A stretch of DNA of 26,106 nt, taken from Phallusia fumigata. Taxonomy: Eukaryota > Chordata > Ascidiacea > Phlebobranchia > Ascidiidae. Below the pieces are notes generated by a model. The model searched no databases, was not told the origin of the DNA, and worked only from the letters and a program-made list of their open reading frames with translations. The position numbers and the translations under genes are program-made. Shown here piece after piece: positions 1 to 11,800 of the stretch. Every line of letters starts with the position of its first letter. Position 1 is the stretch's first letter. The DNA is taken from positions 1 to 26,106 of the forward strand of contig QXVZ01008299.1 of assembly GCA_008931825.1 (NCBI GenBank), written 5' to 3'.

Positions 1-206
1 AAATGAACCTCCAATGAAAACCAATTTTTTGTTTTTATTGGTTTTCGCATGTAAACAGGAAAAGCTATTTTATTTATCAGTTAAATATTGCCTTTCGGCT
101 TATAATATCCTTTTGTAATAACATTATGATCGAAAGAAGAGGAGATATTTATTTCTCAAACAAAACGCTTGTGATAGGTTTAAGTACTTAACTGTGTATT
201 TTACAG

Positions 207-303
207 CTGGTTGTAACACTCAGTGGCAAACTGCATACCAACGTTACTTCAAGTATTTTGTTTACGACTTTGGGAAATCCCCCGTCGAACTGTTTCTCTG
301 AAG
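207..303 (+). CDS. Gene A exon: C-terminal third of an FN3 domain
   Basis: The exon reads LVVTLSGKLHTNVTSSIL...GNPPSNCFSE and aligns with gene B exons 8897-8993 and 9598-9694 and gene C exon 25318-25414. All are 97 nt, enter at phase 0, exit at phase 1 and end in a PPxxC motif. Acceptor is tttacag and donor is g|gtaaag. The 206 bases before it are intron. Confidence 0.75.
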
Positions 304-1495
304 GTAAAGTGTCGTTGTTCTGAGGTTGACCAAGGTTTAAAGCGACGGGCAGTCCCGATAGTTTTTGGTAAAAACCCGGTGGCGCAAAGCCATTTATATT
401 ATTAGGGGGAACTTCTCACTTCTGCGAGTAAATTTAATTGACGTCTCATCGATTGGAGAAAAGTTATGACGTCGCAATACAGATTTTTATGTTACAAATT
501 GACTTTGATCCAGGCAAACTTAAAGGCCGTTAAACTCTGTTCCCCCTGGATTTGCACCCGTGGTAAAAAATTTAAAATGTTTTTAGAAATGCTTTTCTGT
601 GCCACATGAAGGTTATAAAAAACTTTTTAAGTACATCAATCAACGTGTACATGTATTTACGAGTAATTAATAAGGCCTGAAAGATTTATATCCACACAGC
701 CTAGTTACGTGTTGCTGGTCTGTTAATTCCATACGAGTATAAGCAATCGATTTTATGACTTCCATTTTTGGTCGTTTAGACACTACCATCGGCCATTCTG
801 TAAACCCTGTAATCATCGGTGGTTTGGTTGGCGGAATGTCGTTTCTTGTTGTTGTCATCGTAGTGTTGGCCGTCCTGCTGTTTAAACGAAGCAAAAGGTC
901 AGTTCGAAGTTTTTAAAAGCGGTAATTTAAGATTGTCGAAAAAAAGCGTTAGTCAAATGAATTGTTTCCATTTTGTTGCCTTGTCACGTGACGTCGTTTT
1001 TGTTTGAGCATTGTAGGAAATTAATTAGCGATACGTTAACTTGTTGCGAGTGGCGGTAACAAGATTGCGTTTACAGTTAAGTGTAACCAAGATATAAAAC
1101 CTCGAGTTTAAACTAGAAACTGTCAAGACCTGTTTCTTCTCAACCTCTACCGTTTTCAGCTTTCCCAAAAAACGCAAAGTTAATCTAAGGGATCTGTTGA
1201 CGGCATCGATACAAGGAAGTGGAGACTTTATTGTATCGGTCGTTAAGAGATCTATTGTTTCTTGCAGATCTATAGATGGTGAAACTTTCGAAAGGGAAGT
1301 GGCACACACACAACCTCCAAAAATAGAAGGTAAACGGGTAGTCAACAATAGACGCAAGGCAACACAATTAACAAAGATATTTTCTGATTAGTTGCTGGAC
1401 CTTCCGCCATCCCAAAGCCTGATGAACAAGATTACGTAAATTTTAGAAATTTGGAATCAGCGAATCAAAACGATGCATACGAAGTGGTGACATAA
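207..1495 (+). CDS. Gene A (3' part): FN3 / transmembrane receptor with short tyrosine-motif tail
   Basis: This is the 3' end of a type I membrane receptor paralogous to gene B. Exons are 207-303 (last third of an FN3, phase 0 to 1), 780-897 (transmembrane), 1160-1329 or 1268-1329 (juxtamembrane) and 1392-1495 (tail and TAA stop). The first two exons are 97 and 118 nt, exactly the sizes of the matching gene B exons, and all phases join. The TM segment (VIIGGLVGGMSFLVVV...) is followed by basic KRSKR. Gene B continues into phosphatase exons at this point, but gene A ends after a tail carrying DYVNF (a YxN, Grb2-type SH2 site by known consensus) and AYEVV (a YxxV site). The gene begins upstream of the window. 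The structure is read directly; the signalling role is inferred. It could instead be a truncated relative that lost its phosphatase exons. Confidence 0.75.
304..779 (+). other. Gene A intron between the FN3 and TM exons
   Basis: This 476-bp intron starts gtaaag and ends cgtttag. I see no further coding exon, repeat or RNA gene in it. Confidence 0.55.
780..897 (+). CDS. Gene A transmembrane exon
   Basis: The 118-nt exon encodes a short stalk (DTTIGHSVNP), a hydrophobic helix of about 23 residues with a GGLVGG small-xxx-small motif, and a basic stop-transfer KRSKR. It matches the gene B TM exon 9883-10000 in length and phase (1 to 2). Topology is type I, with the FN3 outside. Confidence 0.8.
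1160..1495 (+). CDS. Gene A juxtamembrane and cytoplasmic tail exons
   Basis: Two acceptors serve the penultimate exon, after ttttcag (1159) and after cttgcag (1267). They are 108 nt apart, so both keep the frame. The shorter form (62 nt) is closer to the 65-nt gene B counterpart. The longer form adds a basic segment containing PKKRKV. The last exon, 1392-1495, gives an acidic, Asn/Gln-rich tail with DYVNF and AYEVV tyrosines 16 residues apart, then TAA at 1493-1495. No phosphatase sequence follows before gene B. Which splice form is used cannot be told from sequence. Confidence 0.65.
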
Positions 1496-1515
1496 TTAGC
1501 TGACATCTCGATATA

Positions 1516-2372
1516 TGGACAAAGTGGTTGCCGGTGTACATTTGCTCACTTGTTTTCAGTTTTATCCTCCAGGTGTGCCACGAATTGAAAACATTATTTT
1601 CCCCAGGAGTTGTTTAACAGTGCAAACAACACCGTAAATCTGATGTACATTTTACTAATAGTTCAAACCTTTGATCCAATAAATAATCCACAAAGCGACT
1701 CGCTGAGAGTTCAAAAAGTTTCACAACAAATTTTATACTTTTTTTTGGTGTTAGATCATTAAATGATTACCAGTACGATTATTTGTAACAACAGAAAAAC
1801 AAAAAATTATCGCGTTTTTTTAAAGCCTGGATCATAATGTTGACCAGTGGTTGATAACAATTACACAGTTTAAAGGATAAATCGAAGTTTGCCCCGTAGT
1901 AAATGCTTTTTGTTTATTTGATGTTGTTTTTTAATTCGCTGCTGTAACACAAAGAAATCCTAACAGAAAAATGCATGCTGAATCAGAAAAACAATTATAA
2001 GTGCGACTAACAGATACATTTTGCAAGAACACAACTATATCAAGACACAGAAAATGTTTTGGTGTCAAGGAAATGGCATGCGAAGTGATGACGTAATTGG
2101 TTCAAATCCCGACCAAAAAAAGACTGTTTGTTATTATTGTTGTACATTTGTCCACTTATTTTAAGCCTTATCCGCTAAGTCCTGGCAAATTACAATTACC
2201 ATTCTCCATGATATGATTTACCATTGCAGTCAGCACCGCCAACTAATTTTTTTTTAATTGACTTTTTTAGCGCAGTTCATGCTTTAGTTAATAAAACAGA
2301 GGTTTTGTATGTCGAAAAATCTTTCTCAAAGCGCCAAATTGCCAATTTCCAAATTGCCAAATGTTTCAACAC
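1516..2372. repeat. Direct repeat, copy 1 (gene A 3' flank), probable haplotype overlap
   Basis: About 0.85 kb starting at tggacaaagtggttgccggt recurs with small indels and substitutions at 2398-3214. Copy 2 begins with the first base after the single N at 2397. The pattern fits two overlapping, unmerged contigs from different alleles better than a real tandem duplication. Confidence 0.75.
1678..1683 (+). promoter_or_regulatory. Polyadenylation signal of gene A
   Basis: AATAAA lies 183 nt after the gene A stop codon, a plausible 3' UTR length. In the second copy of this region (2561-2566) the matching bases read ATTAAA, the common weaker variant. Confidence 0.5.
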
Positions 2373-2397
2373 CAAGCTTTATAACTTTATTTATGTN

Positions 2398-3214
2398 TGG
2401 ACGAAGTGGTTGCCGGTGTACATTTGCTCCACTTGTTTTCAACTTCATCCTCCAGGGGTGCCACGAATTGAAAACATTATTTTCCCCAGGAGTTGTTTAA
2501 CAGTGCAAACAACACCGTAAATCTGATGTAGATTTTACTAATAGTTCAAACCTTTAATCCATTAAATAATCCACGAAGCGACCACTCGCCGAGAGATCAA
2601 AAAGTTCCACACAAAATTTTATGCTTTTTGGTGGTAGATAATTAAATGATTACCAGTACGATTATTTGTAACAACCGAAAAAAAAAATTTGTCGCGTTTT
2701 TAAACTCTGGATCATAATGTTGACCAGTGGTTGAAAACAGTTACACAGTTTAAAGGATAAATCGCAGTTTGCCCCGCAGTAAATGCTTTTTGTTTATTTG
2801 ATGTTGTTTTTTAATTCGCTGCAGTAACACAAGGAAATCCTAACATAAAAATGCATGCTGAATCAGAAAAACAATTATAAGTGCGACTAACACAGACACA
2901 TTTTGCAAGAACACAACTATATCAAGACACAGAAAATGTTTTGTTCTCAAGGAAAAGGCATGCGAAGTGATGACGTCATAGGTTCAAATCTCGACCAAAA
3001 AAGACTGTTTGTTATTATTGTTGTACATTTGTCCACTTATTTTTCTGGCGAATTACAAGTACCGTTTTCCATGAAATGATTTTATTGCAGTCAGCTCCGC
3101 CAATAAAATTGACTTTTTTACCGCAATTCATGCTTTAATTATTAAACAGAGGTTTTCTATGCAAACAAGTCTTTCTAAGAACATAAAGCGCCAAATCGCC
3201 AAATGTTTCAACAA
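2398..3214. repeat. Direct repeat, copy 2 (gene A 3' flank)
   Basis: This is the second copy of 1516-2372 and includes the same 3' UTR-like stretch, a run ending in gccaaatgtttcaaca, and several small indels against copy 1. Copy 2 has a TGACGTCA palindrome at 2971-2978 where copy 1 reads TGACGTAA. Neither copy contains a convincing coding region; the short reading frames across the N are not conserved genes. Confidence 0.75.
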
Positions 3215-5740
3215 CACATTTTTGACAAGCGAAAGAATACCGTTACATTCATAAAAAGTCGTATGTCTCTTTAGTAAACGTTTTTGGTTTTGTGTTTTAG
3301 TGTAGTTAACACTTTTCGAAATTGTCCCTAGGTTGTGCGAATGACAATCTGCTTAATTATCACTCACCAAACGCCTGTAAATAACCAATTGTTGAAATTT
3401 CAACCAACCCAAACCAATGCACACGAAAAGCATCCATACATGCAGATCATATCACAAAATGAGGCTGAATAACAAAGGGCCTCATTTCGTGCTCCTTCCA
3501 AAAGTTTATGAAAACATCAACGGATTTGTCTTTCATGCTTAACAACCAGGAACAAAACTGGGGTGCCGCGGGCTTCTTTCTATTAGATGACGTAACCACT
3601 GGCTTTGGCGTATCCTTATAAAAATAGGGGCTTACAGAGAAAGGCATAAACGCGATTGTGGATCCCGACACGTAGAGACAAGAGAGGGCACTTCCTTGGA
3701 ATCATAGAAAATATACTTTATTAATTATATGTGTACTATACTATCCCATTGATGGAAAAGCATGTACGATTTGGCGATGCACTATTCTGCCGGGTGGAAG
3801 TATTTTCGCTGCAGACTTCCGCTGGGTGACGCTAGCAACATGCGAGTAAAAGCAAAATAATCAGTTTTACAGGAATGCAAAGTTTACTGAAGTCTNGTTG
3901 ATTTCCTATCGACAATTGTATTTCTCCGCAGTACAAAACAAAACACCACTCGCCTGAGTTTTTTGACATTGTGTTAACATTATTGTAAATTCCCTGGTGA
4001 GAAGCCTGCAGTGATGTCATCACACACATGCGTGCCTCGCAAAGAACGCAGTTTCCACTAACATTATGCGCCTGATGCTGAGAGCACACAGTTCAAGCGA
4101 TGACTAATTGCCCAATGTGTTGCGATTACTGAGGATTGCATTTCGCCAGCTGCGGTTATAGTCCGTTGTAAGGCAAGCGAGGGTGGAGGAAGTCAGCCTC
4201 TGTTGTAAAACGTGTTTTAATCTTGTAGAGCTTTTGTTCGCAACTTTGTATCAGACAACTTCAGTTTAGATACACATTTTACCTATTTTGCTTCTGTTAC
4301 TTTCTGCTGTAGGTTGTTTGCGCAAAAACAAAATGATCTGGAAGACTTTAGGCTTGGGTGTGATGTGGTCTTACAATAGTTACTGCAAGTGTTTTTAGTT
4401 CCATTGTTTGGGCGTATGGGGGATTTCGAGAGCGTGGTGACACGATGCACGCAATTCCTATATAACTGCCTCTATAATAAACAATCGCGTTTCTGCTATG
4501 GGAAAGTCCTTTGAAGTCACGCATTTGTCGGCGGTTGGTTTCAATATTAATTAACTGTGTTTGAATCATCTCAGTAATGCTGCTTGTGTAACGCTAAGCA
4601 TTTAGAGAAAACAAAATATGAAAGCAGGAAAATGACGCAGCCCACTACGTGCGCATGGAAAGTTATCCTAAGGCCTGAAGTGTAAACAAACTTGCGACGG
4701 AAGGTCTGAAGAAAACTAAAGCTTATTTGGAGTAGAAAGAACCATATCTCAAACGCTAGCACGTTTTTGATGTGCTTTAATGTATTTTTAACAGCTGTTA
4801 TTTTTCTTGGAATGGCAAAGAAACTAATTTTCTCGTAATATCACGCACTTTTTTAAACTTATGCACCTACATAGGTATATTATATTCACTGTAAAGTGTT
4901 CTATGCTATCATGGTATGTTTAGTATTACTTGGTAAATGTAGCATGACAAATACGTGTAACACTAAAACAGAAGACATTACAGTCGATATGTATTTGTCT
5001 TTATCCTGCGTTAAAGTGAAACAACAATGATAAGTGTGATTCAATAACTACAAGGAAGTATGCTGAAGGTTTGGTGGAAGGCAAGGAAGTAATAAAGGCA
5101 GCGCGTAGTAGAAGGAGCAAACTGTTGCGGCAGATCAAATGTCGAGAATTTGTGCTTGGTGCAAAATCAGGGTCTTAAAAGCAACGCAGTAAATGCGTTT
5201 GCCTTGCCGTGTACTTGAATATATTCTAGCTGAGAATTATAAAGTTTCGCGATGTTTGGGAGTGTGATGCATTTACAAATAAGTTTGTTTCGTGTTAACA
5301 GCCATGCCCGGATTCGGACTTGTTGAGACCCCAACAGTAAATGCAGTTCAAAACTATGTCATTATTTTTTATTATTTTGTGGTCTAGTAATGCACACCTC
5401 CTTTTTAAGGGAGCTGCTAAGAAAATCTAAATCCCAACGTTAATCCAACACTGTTTACAAACTATCGACAACGCGGAAATAGCTGCATAACGACGTGTTT
5501 AAGTACAATCACAAACACACAATCGCCGGCGACTTTGACGTCACCTTATTTAAATTAGAACTAAACATTACGAAGCAGCAAAGCTATTTTTTGCAATTGG
5601 CCAATGTGCCCATTGCGTTGAAGTGTTTGTTTAGTTGTTTTCATTTTTTATGTTCAACAGAAAACTTCGGTTACCAATGTAAAACAGTACCTGGGTTGAA
5701 TTTTGATAATCGTAAGTGAATTTGAACTGAATTAAATAGA
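3215..5740. other. Intergenic region between genes A and B
   Basis: About 2.5 kb holding no gene I can support. Reading frames of up to about 85 codons occur on both strands but show no family motif and no splice-linked partners. A single N at 3896 has no duplicated flank. The region presumably contains the gene B promoter and 5' UTR, but I see no clear TATA box at a fixed distance from the start codon. Confidence 0.5.
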
Positions 5741-5813
5741 ATGATTGGAAAAATGCAAAGGGTTATCGTACTGCTGTTTTTGTTGGTCTATTACTCGAAG
5801 GGACAAACTACAA
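5741..5813 (+). CDS. Gene B exon 1: signal peptide
   Basis: ATG at 5741 opens MIGKMQRVIVLLFLLVYYSK, then GQTT and the donor a|gtaagta. Gene C exon 1 (22653-22722) has the same plan and ends YSKGQTN at the same phase, which supports this start. A second in-frame ATG at 5753 is possible. Cleavage is likely around the YSKGQ segment. Confidence 0.8.
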
Positions 5814-8800
5814 GTAAGTATAATGACCTCAGAAAAGAAACAAAAAAACTAAAAAATGTTTAAATTAGGTTGTGGAAGGACGTTCAAATCCGTAAAGGAC
5901 AGTGTTTTAATTTTATCTGACGATCTTGTTGATGCAAATACTGCACAGACGAAATGTTCCTCACTGGGTGGAAATCTTGCCATGACTAAAGACCCACAGA
6001 TCAACTCAAATCTGACTCATCTCATGACAGAGAAATATACAACAGGCAAGCCATAAATTGGTATTTCTTCACAAACTTATTGATCAAAAATTCTTAATAT
6101 GCAAAACAACTATCGAGTTATATTTAAACAGAATGGACAAGTATTACAGTTCCCCTATAACTGTTTGGTATTCCTTTTAGTTGTGTATCACCCTTCTAGG
6201 TAGTTACATTTTTGTGGTACATAGCTCGAGTTTTGTTTAAGAATACGCTTGAGATCGAGGAAAGTTAGGAACTCACAACACTGCAAACACAAATATGATT
6301 GCGTCAAATATTTTCTCCATCTTGTTTCAGGTTTGCGGCGAGTTTATATTTTCTACAATCAAGTTGATGGCAACCGATACAAATACTCGTTTAATCCAAC
6401 TGAAAGTTCCTCCTGGAAGTTAGCTTATCGTTTACGGCATCTGTCGTATCTTGACTTGTATACAAGGTAAGGCACTTTTATGTCGCCATTGACTGTGCCT
6501 GGATGTACCACTAACATTTTGCGGTATAACGTGTTTTTTTACAAACTTAAAATGCTTACTGCGCCGGGCTTATGTTCAGTGGCGGCTCGTAGCTAAAACT
6601 AGTGGAGGTGCTGCTCCGGATATTTTTACCCTTTGTTTTGATGTTGTGTAAAAATAACAATTAACCAGGTATAATAAATTAAATTTAGTCAGAAACTTAA
6701 AAAAGTGCTAAAATAACAAGTCAAACATTTTTTTACTTAAATAACCTACAGTTTAAGATTGATCTATTTATTTAAAAGTAAACTGGTAAGTGGTTTTAAA
6801 GCACAACACACGCAGAGAACATAAACGCTACCTTCCTCCAGCACGCCAGGCCAAGGTCCTCACTGCGAGAGCGACAGTGCTCCCTTTTCCTTTCAGCCTC
6901 GCATGTCGCTACCTTTATGCGCATGCGCACAGCAGCCAAACACCACGCAGCTGCAACTGTGAAGCGAACAGTTCCATACAAAGAATTTTGTATTTTCATG
7001 CCTGGGCCTTTATGACGTCATAGTAAATTCTTTTTTTGTGTTTGTACAAGTATAAAGAAAGAATTTAAGAAAATAGGACTTACTGTACTGAATGTTATCG
7101 ATAATACCAAGAAAAACAGGGGGTACAAGAAAAGAGAGCCATTGCGTACTAATTTTGGCACAAGCACAAAGAAACGGGTCCAAAGTAGACTAAGGCTTTG
7201 CTGTTTTTGTTTGACACTATTGTAGCCCAACTGTTTACTATGTGGATATTAATCCTCATTAGGTGAAAAGCAAGTTAAGCCGATTAGAATGCAAAAGAAA
7301 ACAAAATTTAGAAAAATCGTTTTTGACAGTTAGATTTATTAAGTTTGGCAAGAAAAAGTACTTGCAATTGTTAAGCTTGACTATTTGCCTTGTTCTGTTT
7401 CAGTGATGGTGGAAGTTTGACGGACACGATCAATTTTTGTGATGCGCCAGATTGGAAAAGAAAGAAGTGGGGTGTTTTCGTTAATAAAAACTGCTCAATA
7501 GATCCATACGGAAGATGGAGTGGTGAGTGGAATACTTTCGCGTAAACAAGAATCTTTTCGCTTGTTACACACTACTGTAAAATTGTCTTTACATTGTAAA
7601 GGAATGTAATTGTTGTAATTATGGTAATTGTTTACTGACGAAAGAGGAATCTGTTTTATTAAATAAAAGCATCTGCTTTTATGTTTGTTAATTCTTACAC
7701 AGGTTGGAAAACGCGGATCACCTTGTTTTCAAAAAAGTCCCCGAAAATAGGGCAAAAGAAGATATACCATTATTTCGGTGGTATAGGTTCAAGCATGCTG
7801 AGAAATGTCAATGAGTCATATGACGTTTTCACAGAATACAAAGGATCGTTTCAAGCACCAAGTGAGACTTTGACCCAAAACATAATCACAAATACCGTTT
7901 GCATAAAAAATTTCACTTGTGCTATACCGAAACTTTTAAGATATTAACGTCCTGATTGGAGCTCGTTACAACACGTCATTACGTGGTTGGTATTGGAGCG
8001 ACGGATCTCAGGCAAAGTTCCCCGTCCCCACCGGTACAACTTGTCTGCAGAAAGCGTTTCATTATGGGATCGGGTGGGAACAATCAAAGTTGAAATGTAG
8101 TGGGAAACCGGCTTACTACGCTTGTCAAGTGAAACGTAAATACAACTTGTTTACTCGTTCCAAGTTTACCTACAACCAAAACTTATTTAATCAATTAACT
8201 TTCCAAATTACAATTTAGTTAAAGTTTCGGAAAATTCATTTCAATGCAGCGCCTCAACATTAAAAGTCAGTTGGACTGGACTTGAACAATTCATTAGCAC
8301 CAGCAAACTAAACGCACAGGTAAAATATCAACTTGTAAAGAATTTAGAGATACACGAATTGTGTTACCTGTGCTTTGTTAGGTTGAAATTCACGTTGCGC
8401 AAGCAAATTGGAAAACTGTCGCCCCGTACACGAATCTATCAACAACTGTACAAAACCTAAAGTATTCAACCAACTATGATATACATGTAAGTATAACAGC
8501 CAGTTGTGGCACGTAAATCGTTGGCTGGTGAAATACACAATACCAAAATAGTTTTTCATTGAAAAAGCATATTCAGCGAAATACAATCCGAGAAGTGTTG
8601 ATTTTGTTGATTCACAATCTGCATCAGGTTTACAATAACCCTTTGGTTACACTTACAGGTTAAATCTTGTTTAAAGTAAAATGTTAGTTATGCTGGAATA
8701 TTTTGCTGGAATATTATGTAACGTTACTGCCATGCAATCACCTCTGTAAAATTTAGCGATGCAACCAAAAGCGAACAAGCGTTTAACGTATCCAGCTCTG

Positions 8801-11800
8801 CGACCTTTTCGGCTTGTAGTTAATTTTAATCATACAAAAATCATTTCATGTTATTACAACGTTCTTTATATTATTAAACCGTCAAATCTTCCGTAGCTTA
8901 CCGCGATACTAACCGGATGTCAGACCCTAAACGTCACTTCCTCCCTGTCGGTTTCCACCTTGGGGAACCCCCCGCCGACCTGCTATCCTCCAGGTACGAA
9001 ATACATTTTAGGCAAGTTGCAACTTTTTGAGTTTTTATTTGTTACGGTTCCTGCGCAGTTGTGCCTTCTGCTAAGACATTTCCATGCGACGCTTCAACTG
9101 TCGAAGTCAGTTGGACTGGACTTGATCAATTCATTCAAAACCATAGTCTGAATGCGCAGGTAATTACTCGGAATACGCAGGTAGTGGCGGCAGTTGCATT
9201 AGATAACACTGTGTTGTGTCTTTGTGCTTCATGTTATTGTTTTTTGTGATGGAAAGCGAATTTATTTTTTTTATATTTGCACCACAACACATACAGGTTG
9301 AAATTCATGTCCTGGAGTTGAACCAGAAAATCTATGCACCGTACTCAAATAAATCGACGACGATCCAGAATCTTAATCACTCGACTCTTTACAATATGCA
9401 GGTAGGCAAACACCAAATGATAAAGCCATTAGAAAAGTAATTTACAGTTGGCGAACCTCTAAATCAGTGAAACTGATAATTTCTTGGTCATATGTTACGT
9501 AGATCAGAAATGTAATTTTCTAAATCTCTGAAAAAATCCTTTGCTGATTGGCTAGGGAAAGATATAAAAAGGTAAAATACAATTTGTTTTATTTTAGATC
9601 ACAGTTTTGATCACTGGCTCAATTGCAACAAACATTACATCCAACCTGACGGTAACCACTCCGGGTATCCCCCCTGCCAGCTGCTTTCCCAAAGGTAACG
9701 CTTATATACAAGGTTATCCCAAACAATCGCTTGCGAACATTTTGGCGTCATATAAACCCAGACCAAGATTTACAAATGTTGTGGGACCCTCAGTTAATAC
9801 AAAAATTGTAAAACTGAGTATGAACTGACAGTTTTTGAACCCCAGTTGTAGAGCTTTATTTTAGACTAAATATATGCTACAGACCCAGCTGCTGGTCAAT
9901 CCATTAGCCCTGGAACCATTGGTGGTTTGGTAGCTGGGATGTTGTTTCTGGTACTTCTCATAATTTTGCTGGTGTTGCTCGCGAGGCGTCGAAGACAAAG
10001 GTTTGTAACCTTTCAAAACTATCGTTTTGACAAGTTGGTTGAAAAAAAAATCGTACACGTTTTGTTTATCTCCTGTTGCTGTGTAAGAAAAGGAGTAATA
10101 TTAACGTGATATTTTACGTTCAGGCCAACCAATACACGGTCTTTACCAACGCAAGATCAAAATCAATCACCACCACAAAGGGCGGAAGGTGAGTGGACGT
10201 TTCCGTGTATTGGGTAATGGGTTTACGAGTACAATATAGCAATTAAGGAGCGAAGAAAAAAGGTTCTTTTAAGTCACCAAGCTTTCAACAAAATTAAACT
10301 TAAATCAACAGATATATCATTGGCGCGATAACATTTGCTGGTTCCTGAGGAAAATAAGGTCGTGCGTGATTAAACATTTGTTTTTTGTATTCTTTGGCCT
10401 TCGTATTTCCTAACATATAAAAAGTCACTACTTAGTTATAGCTTGGAAACTTTAAAAAGCCTTGACAGTTTACCGGTAGGGTCGTGCTTGTGTACATCCC
10501 GCACTCAGCACTTACGATGTGTAACTAACTATACGTGATAGGCTATGCTTAATTTTACCAATTTTTCTTACATTTATTTCCAGGTGTAAACGGCTTATAT
10601 GCAAATGTCACGTACAATGCTGAAACAACAACAAACAACAACGTCACCCACAAATTGTTCGACATCTACAAGAAAAATGCTGAGTCAGGATTTGTGTTTC
10701 TCGCCGAAGAATTTAAGGTTAGAAAAGTCATCAAGTTTTGACCCACTGTACAATTTCAATGCCAATTCAGGGCTGGGTATGCTGTGTTCGCAGCTTGGTG
10801 TTTATAGCCAACCGCTTGTAAAAAAAACTTTTTACCATGTCATAGAACTTCCTGGTTAAAGTTTTTCAAGGAAGGCTCAAGGTCTAAATCTGACCTTGTG
10901 CTTGGAAATTATTAATAGCTCGGATTTCGCCACAGCCGAAGTGCATTACTTAAATAACGTTTCGATTCCTTTGTGACGCCATAGTACGGCGACAAATCAA
11001 TTAATCAAGACTTTCAGAGCCTATTCACTTAACTGGGTGCTGGTTTTATTTAGAAAATCGAAAAAGGAAGTAAACTTAATCAGCACCCAAGGGAAGTTTC
11101 ACAGTTTCCACAAAACGCACCAAGAAACCGGTACAAGAATATTTTTCCGTGTAAGTATAGCTAATAAATGGGTGTTTGCGCAAATGGAAAACATGAAGTA
11201 GCATTTTCCCTACAACCAATAGTTGACGAAGTAATTTACTTGCTGGGGCATGTCTTTTCTACATACAGACAGTGCCGATTTTAGACTTGGTTATGTGCTT
11301 TATAAAATCCCGACGTCGTTGTAGTGTTATGAGGAAAAAAGTTGAGACCAATCCCTAATTAACTCTAAAGTTGTATTTATTCACTAGACGATCATGCCCG
11401 AGTAGTTTTGCAAGGAACCGGTGGAAACGATTACATCAACGCCGCTTATATACCGGGTTACGATAACGAGAGGAAGTTTATCGCCTCTCAGGGTCCGAAG
11501 AAGGAGACAATCGACGATTTCTGGTGGATGGTTTGGCAGGAAAACTCCAACATCATCGTAATGCTGACTGGCTTGGAGGAAAACGGAAAGGTACAACACA
11601 AGACATGCTTGATGCTCTGCAATATTTTTAATTTTGTGTGCCCTACTCAACGTAAGTGAAAAATTTAAGCGACTCCAGTAGATCAAACTATATTTAAAAA
11701 TTTGTTTGTTTGCTTGTGCGTGCCTGTCAATGTTTGCTCTAGGAACTCTGATAAAAACCTGACAAACATTTTTTATCTTTAGACAAAGTGTGAAAGATAT

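Noticed and set aside
2074..2116. ggttcaaatccc as a tRNA or SINE B box in the gene A 3' flank
   Set aside because: No convincing A box at the right distance and no cloverleaf folding.
5495..5719. 74-codon frame just upstream of gene B as an extra 5' exon
   Set aside because: The exon 1 signal peptide matches gene C exon 1 and needs no upstream coding exon; the frame has no secretory or domain feature.
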